Under the pieces are notes generated by a model, which had not been told where the DNA came from, made no database searches, and was given only the letters and a program-made list of their open reading frames with translations. The translations under genes and the position numbers were made by a program. Source: Rhodobacter sp. (lineage in GTDB: Bacteria; Pseudomonadota; Alphaproteobacteria; Rhodobacterales; Rhodobacteraceae). Taken from it: DNA of 64,000 nt. The stretch is taken from assembly GCA_020637595.1 (NCBI GenBank), contig JACKKE010000006.1:186001-250000 (forward strand), read 5' to 3'. Positions 42,898 through 51,455 of the stretch are shown here, piece by piece (position 1 is the stretch's first letter; the number at the start of each line of letters is the position of its first letter).

Positions 42898-43821
42898 TCA
42901 GATGTCGAAGCCGGGCGTGCCGCGTGCCTCGGGGTGGCGGGCGAGGTGCTCGCGCTTGATCGCCGCGGTGTCCTGGCGCGAGCCGTCGTGGCTCCATCCC
43001 GGGGCGGCGAAGGCATAGTAGAGCCGGTGGCGCATCGTCAGGCCGCGGCGGGTGACGTCCTTGAAGATGCCGACCCATTCGTGGAAGGCCACGCGCAGCG
43101 GGTTGAAGGTGGCGATGTTGTGGACGAGCCCGTATTCCGGGCGATCCTCGTCGAGTTCGGGGACGAAGGTGCCGAAGAGCTTGTCCCAGACGATGAACAC
43201 GCCGGCATAGTTGCTGTCGAGATAGCGCGGGTTGCGGCCGTGGTGGACGCGGTGATGCGAGGGGGTGTTCATCACCGCCTCGATCCAGCGGGGCATCCGC
43301 CCGATCGCCTCGGTGTGGATCCAGAACTGATAGATCAGGTTCAGCCCGCCGACGAAGACGATGATCGCCGGGTGGAACCCCATGAGCACCAGGGGTGCGC
43401 GCAGGATCACCATGAAGGTGACGGTGCCGGTCCAGGTCTGCCTGAGTGCGGTGGTCAGGTTGTAATGCTGGCTGGAGTGGTGGTTGACGTGGCTGGCCCA
43501 GACCCAGCGCGAGCGGTGGCCGAGCCGGTGCACCCAGTAATAGCGCAGGTCGTCGAGCACGAAGCACAGCGCCACCACCCACCAGCTGGTGCCCAGATCG
43601 AAGGGGGTGATCGCCCAGAGCGCCATCAGGAAGGTCCAGCCGACAAAGCCCAGAAGAAGGCCCTCGGCCACGTTGCCCGCGCCCATGATCAGCGAGGTCA
43701 GCGCGTCGCGGGTCTCGAACCGGCCGCCGCGGCCCTTGAGGCGGACCCAGAGGAATTCGAGCAGGATCGCGGCGATGAAGCCGGGCACGGCGTATTGCAC
43801 GACGTCGGGATAGTCAGGCAT
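42898..43821 (-). CDS. Sterol desaturase / fatty acid hydroxylase superfamily membrane protein
   Basis: 307 residues. The di-iron histidine boxes are all present: HRLGHRSRW (about 96), HVNHHSSQHYN (about 110), and SHHRVHHGRNPRYLDSNYAG (about 184-203), with an extra HTE between. Four or five membrane helices carry them. These enzymes hydroxylate or desaturate lipids using O2. Proteobacterial members act on ornithine lipids, carotenoids or fatty acids; the distant olsBA pair makes ornithine-lipid hydroxylation one possibility (speculative). Overlaps the small upstream gene by eight bases. The start was moved 21 codons in, to MPDYPDVV. Confidence 0.88.
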   Translation of the reverse strand: MPDYPDVVQYAVPGFIAAILLEFLWVRLKGRGGRFETRDALTSLIMGAGNVAEGLLLGFVGWTFLMALWAITPFDLGTSWWVVALCFVLDDLRYYWVHRLGHRSRWVWASHVNHHSSQHYNLTTALRQTWTGTVTFMVILRAPLVLMGFHPAIIVFVGGLNLIYQFWIHTEAIGRMPRWIEAVMNTPSHHRVHHGRNPRYLDSNYAGVFIVWDKLFGTFVPELDEDRPEYGLVHNIATFNPLRVAFHEWVGIFKDVTRRGLTMRHRLYYAFAAPGWSHDGSRQDTAAIKREHLARHPEARGTPGFDI

Positions 43822-44197
43822 GATGCTCTCTCCACAGGGCGAGCCAGGCGGCGCGATCACGCTCGGGCAGGGGCAGGGTCGCATCGGGGGCGGCGAAATC
43901 GCCGAAGGACAGGCGCAGCGCCAGGCCGCGTTCGGTCAGGCCGGTCAGGCGGTGGGCGGTGGTGTCGGCGCCGAATGCCCGCAGGATGCCGAGGCCCTGC
44001 GCCGTCTCGACCAGCGCGGCGCCGCCCGCCAGATGCACCGCGCGCACCGTGTCGCCGGGCCAGTGGCGCAGCCATTCGCGCCGCGCCACCGCGGCATCAG
44101 CGATGTCGAACCGGCGCGACTGGCCGGACAGGTGCAGCAGCACGCCGATGGCGGCGATGCCCAGCACGACCAGCGGCAACAGGATCGACAACGGCAT
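43814..44197 (-). CDS. Small membrane-anchored protein, unknown
   Basis: 127 residues beginning MPLSILLPLVVLGIAAIGVLLHLSG, one N-terminal helix, then a soluble domain (RREWLRHWPGDTVRAVHLAGGAALVETAQGLGILRAFGADTTAHRL...) with no recognised family. Its stop overlaps the start of the di-iron hydroxylase gene, so the two are translated together and may work together. The chosen start is the ATG at the head of the helix; 17 codons upstream are less likely. Confidence 0.7.
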   Translation of the reverse strand: MPLSILLPLVVLGIAAIGVLLHLSGQSRRFDIADAAVARREWLRHWPGDTVRAVHLAGGAALVETAQGLGILRAFGADTTAHRLTGLTERGLALRLSFGDFAAPDATLPLPERDRAAWLALWREHHA

Positions 44198-44321
44198 GGG
44201 GCCCTCCCTCGGGGTGTCAGAAGAACCGGCGCAGGGGGCGGCTGTCAACGCTCACCCTGCGTCAGAGCACTGGTCTTGACCCGATCGGCAGCCTATCTTT
44301 CGCGGCAATGACGGAGGTCGG

Positions 44322-44699
44322 ATGCTGCGCATAGTCTGGATCATCGCCGGCGGTGTGTCGCTGGGCGTGGGGGTGGCGGGGATCGTCCTGCCGCTGGTGC
44401 CGACGACGCCCTTGCTGCTGCTGACTGCCTTTTGCTTTGCGCGGTCCTCGCCGCGGCTGGAGATGTGGTTGGTCGAGCATCCGCGGCTGGGTCCGCCGAT
44501 CCGCGACTGGAGGGCCGAGGGGGCGATCTCGACCCGGGGCAAGACGCTGGCGATGATCGCCATCGCGGCGACCTTTACCCTCAGCCTGGTCCTGCGGCTG
44601 CCGTCGCATGTGCTGTTGATCCAGGCGGTGACACTGGGGGCGGTGACGCTGTTCATCCTGACGCGCCCCGGTCCGGGCGGCGGCAACCTGGAATCCTGA
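44322..44699 (+). CDS. DUF454 (YbaN-like) inner membrane protein
   Basis: 125 residues. WIIAGGVSLGVGVAGIVLPLVPTTPLLLLTAFCFARSSPRL is the family signature; the rest (WLVEHPRLGPPIRDWRAEGAIS, then two more helices) also fits. Three or four membrane helices. YbaN function is unknown. It stands alone between a divergent minus-strand gene and the TRAP operon. Confidence 0.9.
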   Translation: MLRIVWIIAGGVSLGVGVAGIVLPLVPTTPLLLLTAFCFARSSPRLEMWLVEHPRLGPPIRDWRAEGAISTRGKTLAMIAIAATFTLSLVLRLPSHVLLIQAVTLGAVTLFILTRPGPGGGNLES

Positions 44700-44707
44700 G
44701 CCGGCGC

Positions 44708-44736
44708 TTGACACGTCCGGCCTGCGGGCGTTTCGT
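44708..44736 (+). promoter_or_regulatory. Candidate promoter of first TRAP operon
   Basis: TTGACA (44708-44713) and the weak -10 TTTCGT (44731-44736) with a 17-base spacer, 27 bases before the DctQ start. Only the -35 is convincing. Confidence 0.35.
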
Positions 44737-44763
44737 TGCGCGGGGAACGGACCACAGGGGGCG

Positions 44764-45258
44764 GTGCTGGTGATCGCGGGATTTCTGAGGCTTGCACGGG
44801 TGTTGGACCGGCTGACGCTGGCGCTGGCGACGGTGGCCGGCGGGGTTCTGGTGCTGATGGTGCTGGTCAACGTGGTGCTGCGCTATGGGTTCGGCACCGG
44901 CTCGATCAAGATGCAGGATCTGGCGAGCTATGCCTTCTCGGTGTTCCTGATCCTGGCGGTGCCGCTGTGCCACGCGCGCGGCGGGCATGTCCGGGTCGAG
45001 GTGATCTCGGAGCGCCTGCCGAAGGGCTATCTGCCGCGCGCCGATGCGCTGGCCTGGGTGCTGTTCCTGGCGCCGGTGTTCGGGCTGATCGTCTGGGCGG
45101 GCTGGGGCGAGGTGCTGTTTTCCTGGCAGATCGCCGAGGGCTCGACCACGCCGGGCGGCTTGGGCGGGTTCTATCTGGTCAAGACCGCGCTGCCGGTCGC
45201 TGCCGTGCTGATGGTGGTGCAGGGGCTTGCCGCCGTGCTGTCGGGGGTGCGGGCATGA
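44764..45258 (+). CDS. TRAP transporter small permease (DctQ-like), system 1
   Basis: 164 residues, four membrane helices. The family pattern is present: TLALATVAGGVLVLMVLVNVVLRYGFGTGSIKMQDLASYAF, then HARGGHVRVEVI. Start may be GTG 44764 or the GTG two codons later, which has better spacing from AGGGGG. Ends with ATGA shared with the large permease gene. Confidence 0.9.
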   Translation: MLVIAGFLRLARVLDRLTLALATVAGGVLVLMVLVNVVLRYGFGTGSIKMQDLASYAFSVFLILAVPLCHARGGHVRVEVISERLPKGYLPRADALAWVLFLAPVFGLIVWAGWGEVLFSWQIAEGSTTPGGLGGFYLVKTALPVAAVLMVVQGLAAVLSGVRA

Positions 45259-46796
45259 GCGGTCAGGAATGGATGCTGATCGTCCTGTTCCTGGGGCTGT
45301 TCGCCGGCATCCTGTCGGGGATCCCGGCGATGCTGGCGATTGCCGGCGTGCCCTTCGTGCTGGCGGTGATCGCCGGGCCGTTCGACCTCTTCAACCTGAC
45401 CTTCCTGTCCACCTATCCGGCCCGCGTGCTGGGGGTGATGACCAACACACTGTTGATGGCGGTGCCGCTGTTCGTGCTGATGGGCGTGTTTCTGGAACGC
45501 GCCAACCTGGCCGAGCGGATGCTGAAGGTTCTGGCGCGGCTGCTGGGGGGCTCACCCTTGGGGATGGCGCTGTCGGTGCTGGGGTTCTCGACGATCATCG
45601 CCGCCTCGACGGGGATCATCGGCGCGACGGTGGTGATGCTGGTGCTGATCGCGCTGACACCGATGATCGAGGCCGGCGTGCCGAAACGGCAGGCGGCGGG
45701 GCTGATCTGCGCTTCGGGCACGCTGGGGCAGATCATCCCGCCGTCGATCCTGCTGGTGCTTCTGGGTGACCAGATCGGCAATACCTATCTGGAGGCGCAG
45801 CAGCGGCGCGGCAATTTCGCGCCCGAGCCGGTGTCGGTGGCCGACCTGTTCGCGGGGGCGATGGTGCCGGGGCTGGTGCTGGTGGGCCTTTATGCGCTGT
45901 GGCTGCTGATCACCCTGCGGCCCGGGCGCGCCAAGCGGGTCGGCGCGCATGAGCCTGTGACGCTGGCGGAACTCCTGTTCACCTTCCTGCCGCCGATGCT
46001 GCTGATCCTCGCCGTGCTGGGCTCGATCCTGGGCGGCATCGCCACCGCGACCGAGGCCGCGGGGCTGGGCGCCATCGGCGCAGGGCTGATGGCCGCCTTT
46101 GCCACCAGTCCGAACCAGGCCGAGCGCGCGGTGATCTCCGTCGCGGGGCTCGCCGCCTTTGCGCTGGTCGCGCTGAAGGTCGCGGGCTTTGGCCGGGCAG
46201 GGGCCGACACGCTGGCGGGGATGCTGTCGATTGCCGCGGCGCTTCTGCTGGCGCTGGGCGTGCTGGTCGCGCTGGGGCGGCTGATCGCCGGACGGCTGAT
46301 GCAGCCGGCGATGGTCGAGACGATCAAGATCTCGGGCATGGTCTTTGGCATCGTCATCGCGGCGTCCATGCTGTCGCTGGTGTTTCGCGGCTTTGGCGGC
46401 GAGCGCGCGGTCGAGCACCTGACCCACGCCTTTCCGGGCGGCGAGATGGGGGCGCTGATCGCGGTGATGGCGCTGGTGTTTCTCCTGGGCTTTATCCTGG
46501 AGGCAGTCGAAATCATCTATATCGTTGTGCCGCTTTTGGGCCCCGCCGTGCTGTCGGGCGACCTGTCGCCGGTCTGGTTCGCCGTCCTGATGGCGATGAA
46601 CCTGCAGACCAGTTTCCTGACCCCGCCCTTCGGCTTTGCGCTGTTCTATTTCCGGTCCGTTGCCCCGCCCGAGATCACCACGCTGGATATCTATCGCGGC
46701 GTGGTGCCCTTCGTGCTGATCCAGATCGCCGCGCTGGCGCTGGTGTTTCTGTTCCCCGGGCTGGCCACCTGGCTGCCCGACCTGATGTTCAACTGA
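45255..46796 (+). CDS. TRAP transporter large permease (DctM-like), system 1
   Basis: 513 residues, longer than the usual 430. PARVLGVMTNTLLMAVPLFVLMGVFLERA and STGIIGATVVMLVLIALTPMIEAG, and later TLGQIIPPSILLVLLGDQIGN, are typical DctM. Extra length comes from an insertion of hydrophobic helices around residues 275-340 (SPNQAERAVISVAGLAAFALVALKV...), as in the subfamily working with TakP-type binding proteins. Overlaps DctQ by four bases and is 21 bases from the binding-protein gene. Confidence 0.93.
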   Translation: MSGQEWMLIVLFLGLFAGILSGIPAMLAIAGVPFVLAVIAGPFDLFNLTFLSTYPARVLGVMTNTLLMAVPLFVLMGVFLERANLAERMLKVLARLLGGSPLGMALSVLGFSTIIAASTGIIGATVVMLVLIALTPMIEAGVPKRQAAGLICASGTLGQIIPPSILLVLLGDQIGNTYLEAQQRRGNFAPEPVSVADLFAGAMVPGLVLVGLYALWLLITLRPGRAKRVGAHEPVTLAELLFTFLPPMLLILAVLGSILGGIATATEAAGLGAIGAGLMAAFATSPNQAERAVISVAGLAAFALVALKVAGFGRAGADTLAGMLSIAAALLLALGVLVALGRLIAGRLMQPAMVETIKISGMVFGIVIAASMLSLVFRGFGGERAVEHLTHAFPGGEMGALIAVMALVFLLGFILEAVEIIYIVVPLLGPAVLSGDLSPVWFAVLMAMNLQTSFLTPPFGFALFYFRSVAPPEITTLDIYRGVVPFVLIQIAALALVFLFPGLATWLPDLMFN

Positions 46797-46817
46797 GTTC
46801 AACCACGGAGGATAACG

Positions 46818-47879
46818 ATGAAACGCAGAACCTTCCTGAAGAGCGGCGCGGGCCTGGCCGCTGCGGTGCCGTTGGCGACCCCGGCCCTGGCGCAGGAGCG
46901 CATCGAATGGGCGATGCCCTCGTCCTTTCCGAAACCCGCGCCGGGCGTGGGCACCAACGCCACCCGCTTTGCCGAGCTGGTCGAGGCGATGTCGGGCGGG
47001 CGGATCGTGATCACCGTCTATGGCGCGGGCGAGCTGGTGCCGCCTTTTGCCGTCGAGGACGCGGTGCAGGCGGGCAACGCGCCGATCGGTCACGGCACGC
47101 CCTATTACGCGGCCTCGAAAACCGCCGCTGCGCACTGGTTCACTGGCGTGCCCTTTGGTCTGACCGCGAACGAGCATTACGCCTGGCTGCGCTGGGGCGG
47201 CGGGCAGGAGATCTGGGACTCGATCTATGGCGAGCGGAACCTGAAGCCTTTCTATTCGGGCAACTCGGGCACCCAGGCCGGCGGCTGGTTCAAGAACCGC
47301 ATTGAATCACTCGCGGATCTGCAGGGCCTCAACATGCGCATCGCCGGTCTGGGCGGCGAGATGATGCGCAAGCTGGGCGTGAACGCCATCCTGATGCCCG
47401 CGACCGAGATCTTCCAGTCGCTGCAATCGGGCGCGATCGACGCGGCCGAATGGGTCGGCCCGCTGCTGGATCAGGCGTTCGGCCTGCAGCGCATCACCAA
47501 CCTGTGCTATACGCCCGCCTATGCCGAACCCGCCGCCGCCCTGCAGGTGGTCGTCAACACCGAGGTCTGGGCCGGGCTGGCCGATGACCTCAAGGCGATC
47601 GTCGAGGCCGCCGCGCTGCAATGCGCGATGGAGACTCTGGGTCAGTTCGATTATCTCAACGTCGGGGCTATGGCCTCGCTGCAGGACGGCGGGGTCGAGT
47701 TCCTCGAGTTCCCGGCGGATGTTGTCGCGGGGATGAAATCGGCCTGGGCCGAGGTGCTGGAAGAGCAGCGCGCGGCCAGCGCCGATGCCGCCCGCGTGCT
47801 GGAAAGCTACGAGGCCTATCAGGCGGGCGCCGTGGGCTATGCCAATGCCTTTGTCGGGCGCTATCTCGCGGCGCGCTGA
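46818..47879 (+). CDS. TRAP transporter substrate-binding protein, TakP-like, system 1
   Basis: 353 residues. The N-terminus KRRTFLKSGAGLAAAVPLATPALAQ is a twin-arginine export signal. The mature protein resembles the R. sphaeroides alpha-keto-acid binder TakP: WAMPSSFPKP, YGAGELVPPFAVEDAV, GGWFKNRIESLADLQGLNMRIAGLGGEMMRKLGV, and GAIDAAEWVGPLLD, where the Trp/Glu-Trp-Val-Gly-Pro block is in the ligand cleft. Likely ligands are 2-oxo acids or other small carboxylates. The gene comes after the permeases, and an intrinsic terminator closes the operon. Confidence 0.92.
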   Translation: MKRRTFLKSGAGLAAAVPLATPALAQERIEWAMPSSFPKPAPGVGTNATRFAELVEAMSGGRIVITVYGAGELVPPFAVEDAVQAGNAPIGHGTPYYAASKTAAAHWFTGVPFGLTANEHYAWLRWGGGQEIWDSIYGERNLKPFYSGNSGTQAGGWFKNRIESLADLQGLNMRIAGLGGEMMRKLGVNAILMPATEIFQSLQSGAIDAAEWVGPLLDQAFGLQRITNLCYTPAYAEPAAALQVVVNTEVWAGLADDLKAIVEAAALQCAMETLGQFDYLNVGAMASLQDGGVEFLEFPADVVAGMKSAWAEVLEEQRAASADAARVLESYEAYQAGAVGYANAFVGRYLAAR

Positions 47880-47900
47880 ACTCTGGGGACGGCAAAAGGG

Positions 47901-47926
47901 AAGGGGGGCTGCGGCCCCCTTTTTTC
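47901..47926 (+). terminator. Intrinsic terminator of TRAP operon 1
   Basis: AAGGGGG pairs with CCCCCTT around a seven-base loop, followed by TTTTTC. It lies 21 bases after the binding-protein stop. Confidence 0.9.
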
Positions 47927-47977
47927 ATGCCCTGTAGCCGCGCGATGGCGACAGTCAGGGATTGCAGGATGCCCGAG

Positions 47978-48002
47978 CATGTATACATTGAATGTATACA
48001 TG
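47978..48002. promoter_or_regulatory. GntR operator, double TGTATACA box
   Basis: A perfect 25-base palindrome centred on G 47990. Each arm holds the self-complementary core TGTATACA (47980-47987 and 47993-48000). It lies 10 bases before the chosen gntR ATG, so it most likely serves autoregulation. The same core recurs in front of the next gene at 48827-48834. Confidence 0.8.
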
Positions 48003-48011
48003 GAGGGGCGC

Positions 48012-48746
48012 ATGGCCGAGAGCAAAACCGTCAACCTGACCAAGAATGCGGTTTACGCGCTGCGCCAGAAGGTGCTGCACGGCGGTCTGCCGGGGGGCAC
48101 CCGGCTTTTTGAGGTGGCGCTGTCCGAGGAACTGCAGATTTCCCGAACCCCGGTGCGCGAGGCGATGTCGCGGCTGGCCGAAGAGGGGCTGCTGGAGCGC
48201 GCGCCTGGCGGCGGCTTTCAGGTGCGCTCGTTTACCCGCCGCGACGTGACCGATGCCATCGAGTTGCGCGGCGTGCTGGAAGGGACCGCGGCGCGGCTTG
48301 CCGCAGAGCAAGGCATAGACAGGGAAAGCCTGAAGGAAATCAATACCCTGCTGGATCGTCTGGACGGCTGCTTTGGCAGCGCCGATGCGCCGGCGGATTT
48401 CGATTCCTATTCCGAGCTGAACGCGCAGTTTCACACGCAGCTGGCCGGTTTGTGCGGCAGTTCGGTGATTCAGCGCGAGTTGGAGCGCGTGAAATCGCTG
48501 CCCTTTGCCTCGCCCTCGGCCTTTGTTCTGGGGCGGCCGGACAAGGCGGCGTCGCACCGCTCGCTGCTGGTCGCACAGGCGCAACACCGGGCGCTGGTGC
48601 AGGCGATTGCCGCGCGCGAAGGGGCGCGGGCCGAAGCGATTGCGCGCGAGCACGCACGAATCGCGCGGGGCAACCTGGAGGACGCTTTCGGGGCTGATAT
48701 CCCTGGGGTCGAGAGCATGCCGGGCCTGTCGCTGATTGTGCGATGA
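48012..48746 (+). CDS. GntR family regulator (FadR/FCD subgroup)
   Basis: 244 residues. Winged helix-turn-helix at residues 8-75: NAVYALRQKVLHGGLPGGTRL, LSEELQISRTPVREAMSRLAEEGLLE. The FCD ligand domain follows (AIELRGVLEGTAARLAAEQ, NAQFHTQLAGLCGS, with metal-binding His/Asp of the subgroup, and HRALVQAIAAREGARAEAIAREH). Regulators of this group sense small acids. The first ATG in the frame (47979) lies inside the operator palindrome, so the ATG at 48012 behind GGAGG is taken as start. It stands between the first TRAP system and the LigM-like gene; operator boxes at both ends argue that it controls itself and that gene. Confidence 0.92.
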   Translation: MAESKTVNLTKNAVYALRQKVLHGGLPGGTRLFEVALSEELQISRTPVREAMSRLAEEGLLERAPGGGFQVRSFTRRDVTDAIELRGVLEGTAARLAAEQGIDRESLKEINTLLDRLDGCFGSADAPADFDSYSELNAQFHTQLAGLCGSSVIQRELERVKSLPFASPSAFVLGRPDKAASHRSLLVAQAQHRALVQAIAAREGARAEAIAREHARIARGNLEDAFGADIPGVESMPGLSLIVR

Positions 48747-48753
48747 AGGGCCG

Positions 48754-48761
48754 TGCATACA
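48754..48761. promoter_or_regulatory. Possible degenerate GntR half-box
   Basis: TGCATACA, one base different from the TGTATACA core, eight bases after the gntR stop and just upstream of a TTGACA (48766-48771) that could be the -35 of the next gene. May be chance. Confidence 0.3.
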
Positions 48762-48824
48762 TGATTTGACAAATTCGCCGCAGCCGGCGCGATTTTTCTT
48801 GCGTTTCGGTCTCTCTGATCTCAG

Positions 48825-48839
48825 TGTGTATACATTCAC
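48825..48839. promoter_or_regulatory. GntR operator box upstream of LigM-like gene
   Basis: TGTGTATACATTCAC; the core TGTATACA (48827-48834) is identical to the two cores in front of gntR. It sits 22 bases before the ATG of the LigM-like gene and about 55 bases downstream of TTGACA at 48766, a position suited to repression. Confidence 0.7.
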
Positions 48840-48856
48840 TTTGGAGGAGAATCGAC

Positions 48857-50270
48857 ATGGCTGTAACCAGCCTTGAAGCCCTGATCGCGGCGAATGGCGG
48901 CAATGCCGTTAACATCCTGCGCAATTCCAAGATCGGCATGTATGTCTATCCGGTCGTTGCGCCCGAATTCTCGAACTGGCGTGTCGAACAGGAAGCCTGG
49001 CGCAAGACCGCCGTTCTGTTTGACCAGACCCACCACATGGACGAGGTGATCGTCGAGGGTCCGCAGGCGACCGAGTTTCTGGCCCATCACGGCATCAACT
49101 CGTTCTCGAATTTCGACCTGAACCGCGCCAAGCACTATGTTCCGGTCACCCCCGCCGGGCATGTCATCGGCGACCACATCATCTTCCGCGAGCGCGAAGA
49201 CAAGTACATCCTGGTGGGCCGCGCGCCGACCTCGAACTGGCTGATGTTCGCGGCCTCCTATGGCAACTGGAACGTGCGTCTGCGTTATGACCCGCGCTCG
49301 CCCAGCCGCCCGGAAGGCGAACGCGTCCTGCGCGAGCACTACCGCTTCCAGATCCAGGGCCCCGATGCGCCGGCGATCTTTGAAAAGATGAACGGCGGAC
49401 CGATCCCGGACATCAAGTTCTTCCACGTCGACTGGATCAACATCGGCTCGAAGAAGGTGCAGGCGCTGCGTCACGGCATGTCGGGTGCGCCGGGCCTCGA
49501 AGTCTGGGGCCCCTACAAGGACAAGGACTATATCCAGTCCACCATCATGCAGGCCGCGCGCGATGCCGGCGTGAACCTGGTCCAGTGCGGCAGCCGCGCC
49601 TATTCGACCAACACGCTGGAATCGGCTGGATCCCCTCGCCGCTGCCGGGCATCTACACCGGCGACGGCATGACCAAGGCCTATCGCGAATGGCTGGGCGT
49701 CGACATGTATGAAGCGGCGGGCGCCATTGGCGGCTCGTATGTTCGGACAACATCGAGGACTATTACGTCAATCCGTTCGAACTGAGCGATGACTTCTACA
49801 TTGGCTGGAAGAAGAAGGACTTCGTCGGCAAGGCCGCGCTGGAGAAGATCAAGGCCGAAGGCGCCAAGCGCAAGAAGGTCACCTTCGAGTGGAACCGCGA
49901 CGATGTGCTGAAAGTGATCGCTTCGGCCTTTGAGCAGGGCACGCCCTACAAGTGGATCGACTTCCCGCAGCCGAACTATGCGTCGTCCTCGGCCGACATG
50001 GTCGTGAACGAGGCCGGCAAGATGGTCGGCATGTCGATGTTCAACGGCTACAGCTATAACGAACGCTGCCTGCTCAGCCTGGGCGTGGTCGGCACCGACG
50101 TGCAGGTCGGCGATATCCTGACGCTGAAATGGGGCGAGCCCGAGCCCACCGGCAAGACCTCGACCGAAGAGCACAAGCAGGCCGAGATCCGCGTCCGCGT
50201 GGCGCCGACGCCCTATTCGTCGGAAGCGCGCGAAAACTATGCCGACAGCTGGCGGACCCGCTCCAGCTGA
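48857..50270 (+). pseudogene. ligM: LigM-like tetrahydrofolate-dependent O-demethylase (GcvT fold) with two frameshifts
   Basis: About 471 residues if two single-base losses are repaired, the length of LigM. Frame one runs from the ATG to about 49622 and includes YPVVAPEFSNWR, AVLFDQTHHM, VGRAPTSNWLM, RHGMSGAPGLEVWGPY and GSRAY (Tyr 249, which I believe is the catalytic Tyr of LigM). A base is missing in TCGG(G)CTGG at 49623-49627; frame two reads GWIPSPLPGIYTGD to GGSYV. A second base is missing in GTT(T)CGG at 49741-49745; frame three reads DNIEDYYVNP to the end at 50270. LigM moves a methyl group from methoxy-aromatics to tetrahydrofolate. The intact coding character on both sides suggests a very recent mutation or sequence error. 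GGAGGA lies nine bases before the ATG. Confidence 0.85.
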
Positions 50271-50283
50271 GGGCACTGATCCG

Positions 50284-50312
50284 CGGCGGGGCCGGTTGGC
50301 CCCGCCGTTCTT
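50284..50312 (+). terminator. Intrinsic terminator of LigM-like gene
   Basis: CGGCGGGGCC (50284-50293) pairs perfectly with GGCCCCGCCG (50298-50307), loop GGTT, followed by TTCTT. Confidence 0.85.
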
Positions 50313-50464
50313 CGTTGCGCGTGCAGGTTTTCACAATAGCCGGACCTTATGGTGAGCCACGCGATTTCGATTTGGTTTCCCAGCAACTTCGGCCATAGTG
50401 AGCCCGCGCGTTTGCCGTCTAACCCGGGGAGGAGAGCCCCGGGATACAACTGGGAGGAATTACC

Positions 50465-51454
50465 ATGCTCGATCTGACCACCGTTCGCATGACCGGTGCA
50501 GCCGCGGTTGCCGCCGCGATGCTGGCTGCGCCTGCGGGCGCCGAAACCCTGCGGCTGGCCCACTGGGTGCCGCCGCAGCACACGCTGACCGCCTCGACCA
50601 TCGAGCCGCTGATCGCTGCGACCCAGGCCTCGGGGCTGGAGATCCAGGTCTATCCGGGCGGTGAACTGGGTGCCGGCCCGCTGGAGCAATACGCCCGCGT
50701 GCTGACCGGCGTGGCCGATATCGTCTGGGGGCTGGAAGGCTATACCTCGTCGCAGTTCCCGCGCACGATGATCGCGGAGCTGCCGGGCGCGCTGCCCGAG
50801 GGCATGAACGGCTATGACATGCTGTGGAATGCCTATGACGCGGGCCAGCTGGCCGACGAGTTCCCGGGCACCGTGCCGCTGGCGCTGTGGCTGTCGGAAC
50901 CCAACGTGTTCATCATGCGCGACCACGACATCCGCACCCCGGCCGACCTGGCCGGGTTGAAGATCCGCGTGTCGGGTTCGGCGGCTGCCGCCGCGGTCGA
51001 GGCCTTGGGCGCGACCCCGGTGCAGATGCCGGCGGGCGAGATCTATAACTCGCTGCAGACCGGCCTGATCGACGGCGTGATCACCGGCGCCTCGGCGATT
51101 GGCGACTTCCGTCTGGACGAGGTGGCGAACAGCTATACCCTGGGTGCGCCGCTTGGCCGGATCTCGTTCTATCTGGTGATGAACGCTGACCGCTACAACA
51201 GCCTGCCCGAAGGGGAACGCGCGGCGCTCGACTCGATCGCCGGTCGCCCTCTGTCGGCCTCGGCCGAGGCTGGCTGGAACGCCCGCGCCCAGCAGGTGAT
51301 CGAGCAGATCAGCGCCACCGGTGACAACACCGTCTACACCCTGACCGCCGACGAGGCCGCCGCCTTTGGTGCGCTGACCCTGCCGGTGCGTGATCAGGTT
51401 GTCGCCGGCATCGACGGTGGCGAAGACGTCCTGCACACCATGCAGGGTATGTAA
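50465..51454 (+). CDS. TRAP transporter substrate-binding protein (DctP family), system 2
   Basis: 329 residues with Sec signal peptide (to AAPAGA-ET). RLAHWVPPQHTLTAS, IQVYPGGELGAGPLEQY, TPADLAGLKIRVSGS, MPAGEIYNSLQTGLIDGVITG are DctP landmarks; the Arg of LKIRVSG is the usual carboxylate-binding residue. The ligand is therefore probably an organic acid. It opens an operon of binding protein, small and large permease, hydrolase and YCII-domain gene. A weak promoter pair TTGGTT (50372) and CATAGT (50394) lies upstream. Confidence 0.93.
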   Translation: MLDLTTVRMTGAAAVAAAMLAAPAGAETLRLAHWVPPQHTLTASTIEPLIAATQASGLEIQVYPGGELGAGPLEQYARVLTGVADIVWGLEGYTSSQFPRTMIAELPGALPEGMNGYDMLWNAYDAGQLADEFPGTVPLALWLSEPNVFIMRDHDIRTPADLAGLKIRVSGSAAAAAVEALGATPVQMPAGEIYNSLQTGLIDGVITGASAIGDFRLDEVANSYTLGAPLGRISFYLVMNADRYNSLPEGERAALDSIAGRPLSASAEAGWNARAQQVIEQISATGDNTVYTLTADEAAAFGALTLPVRDQVVAGIDGGEDVLHTMQGM

Positions 51455-51455
51455 C

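Noticed and set aside
47979..48011. ATG at 47979 as start of the GntR gene
   Set aside because: It lies inside the operator palindrome and adds 11 unconserved residues; the ATG at 48012 has GGAGG in front.
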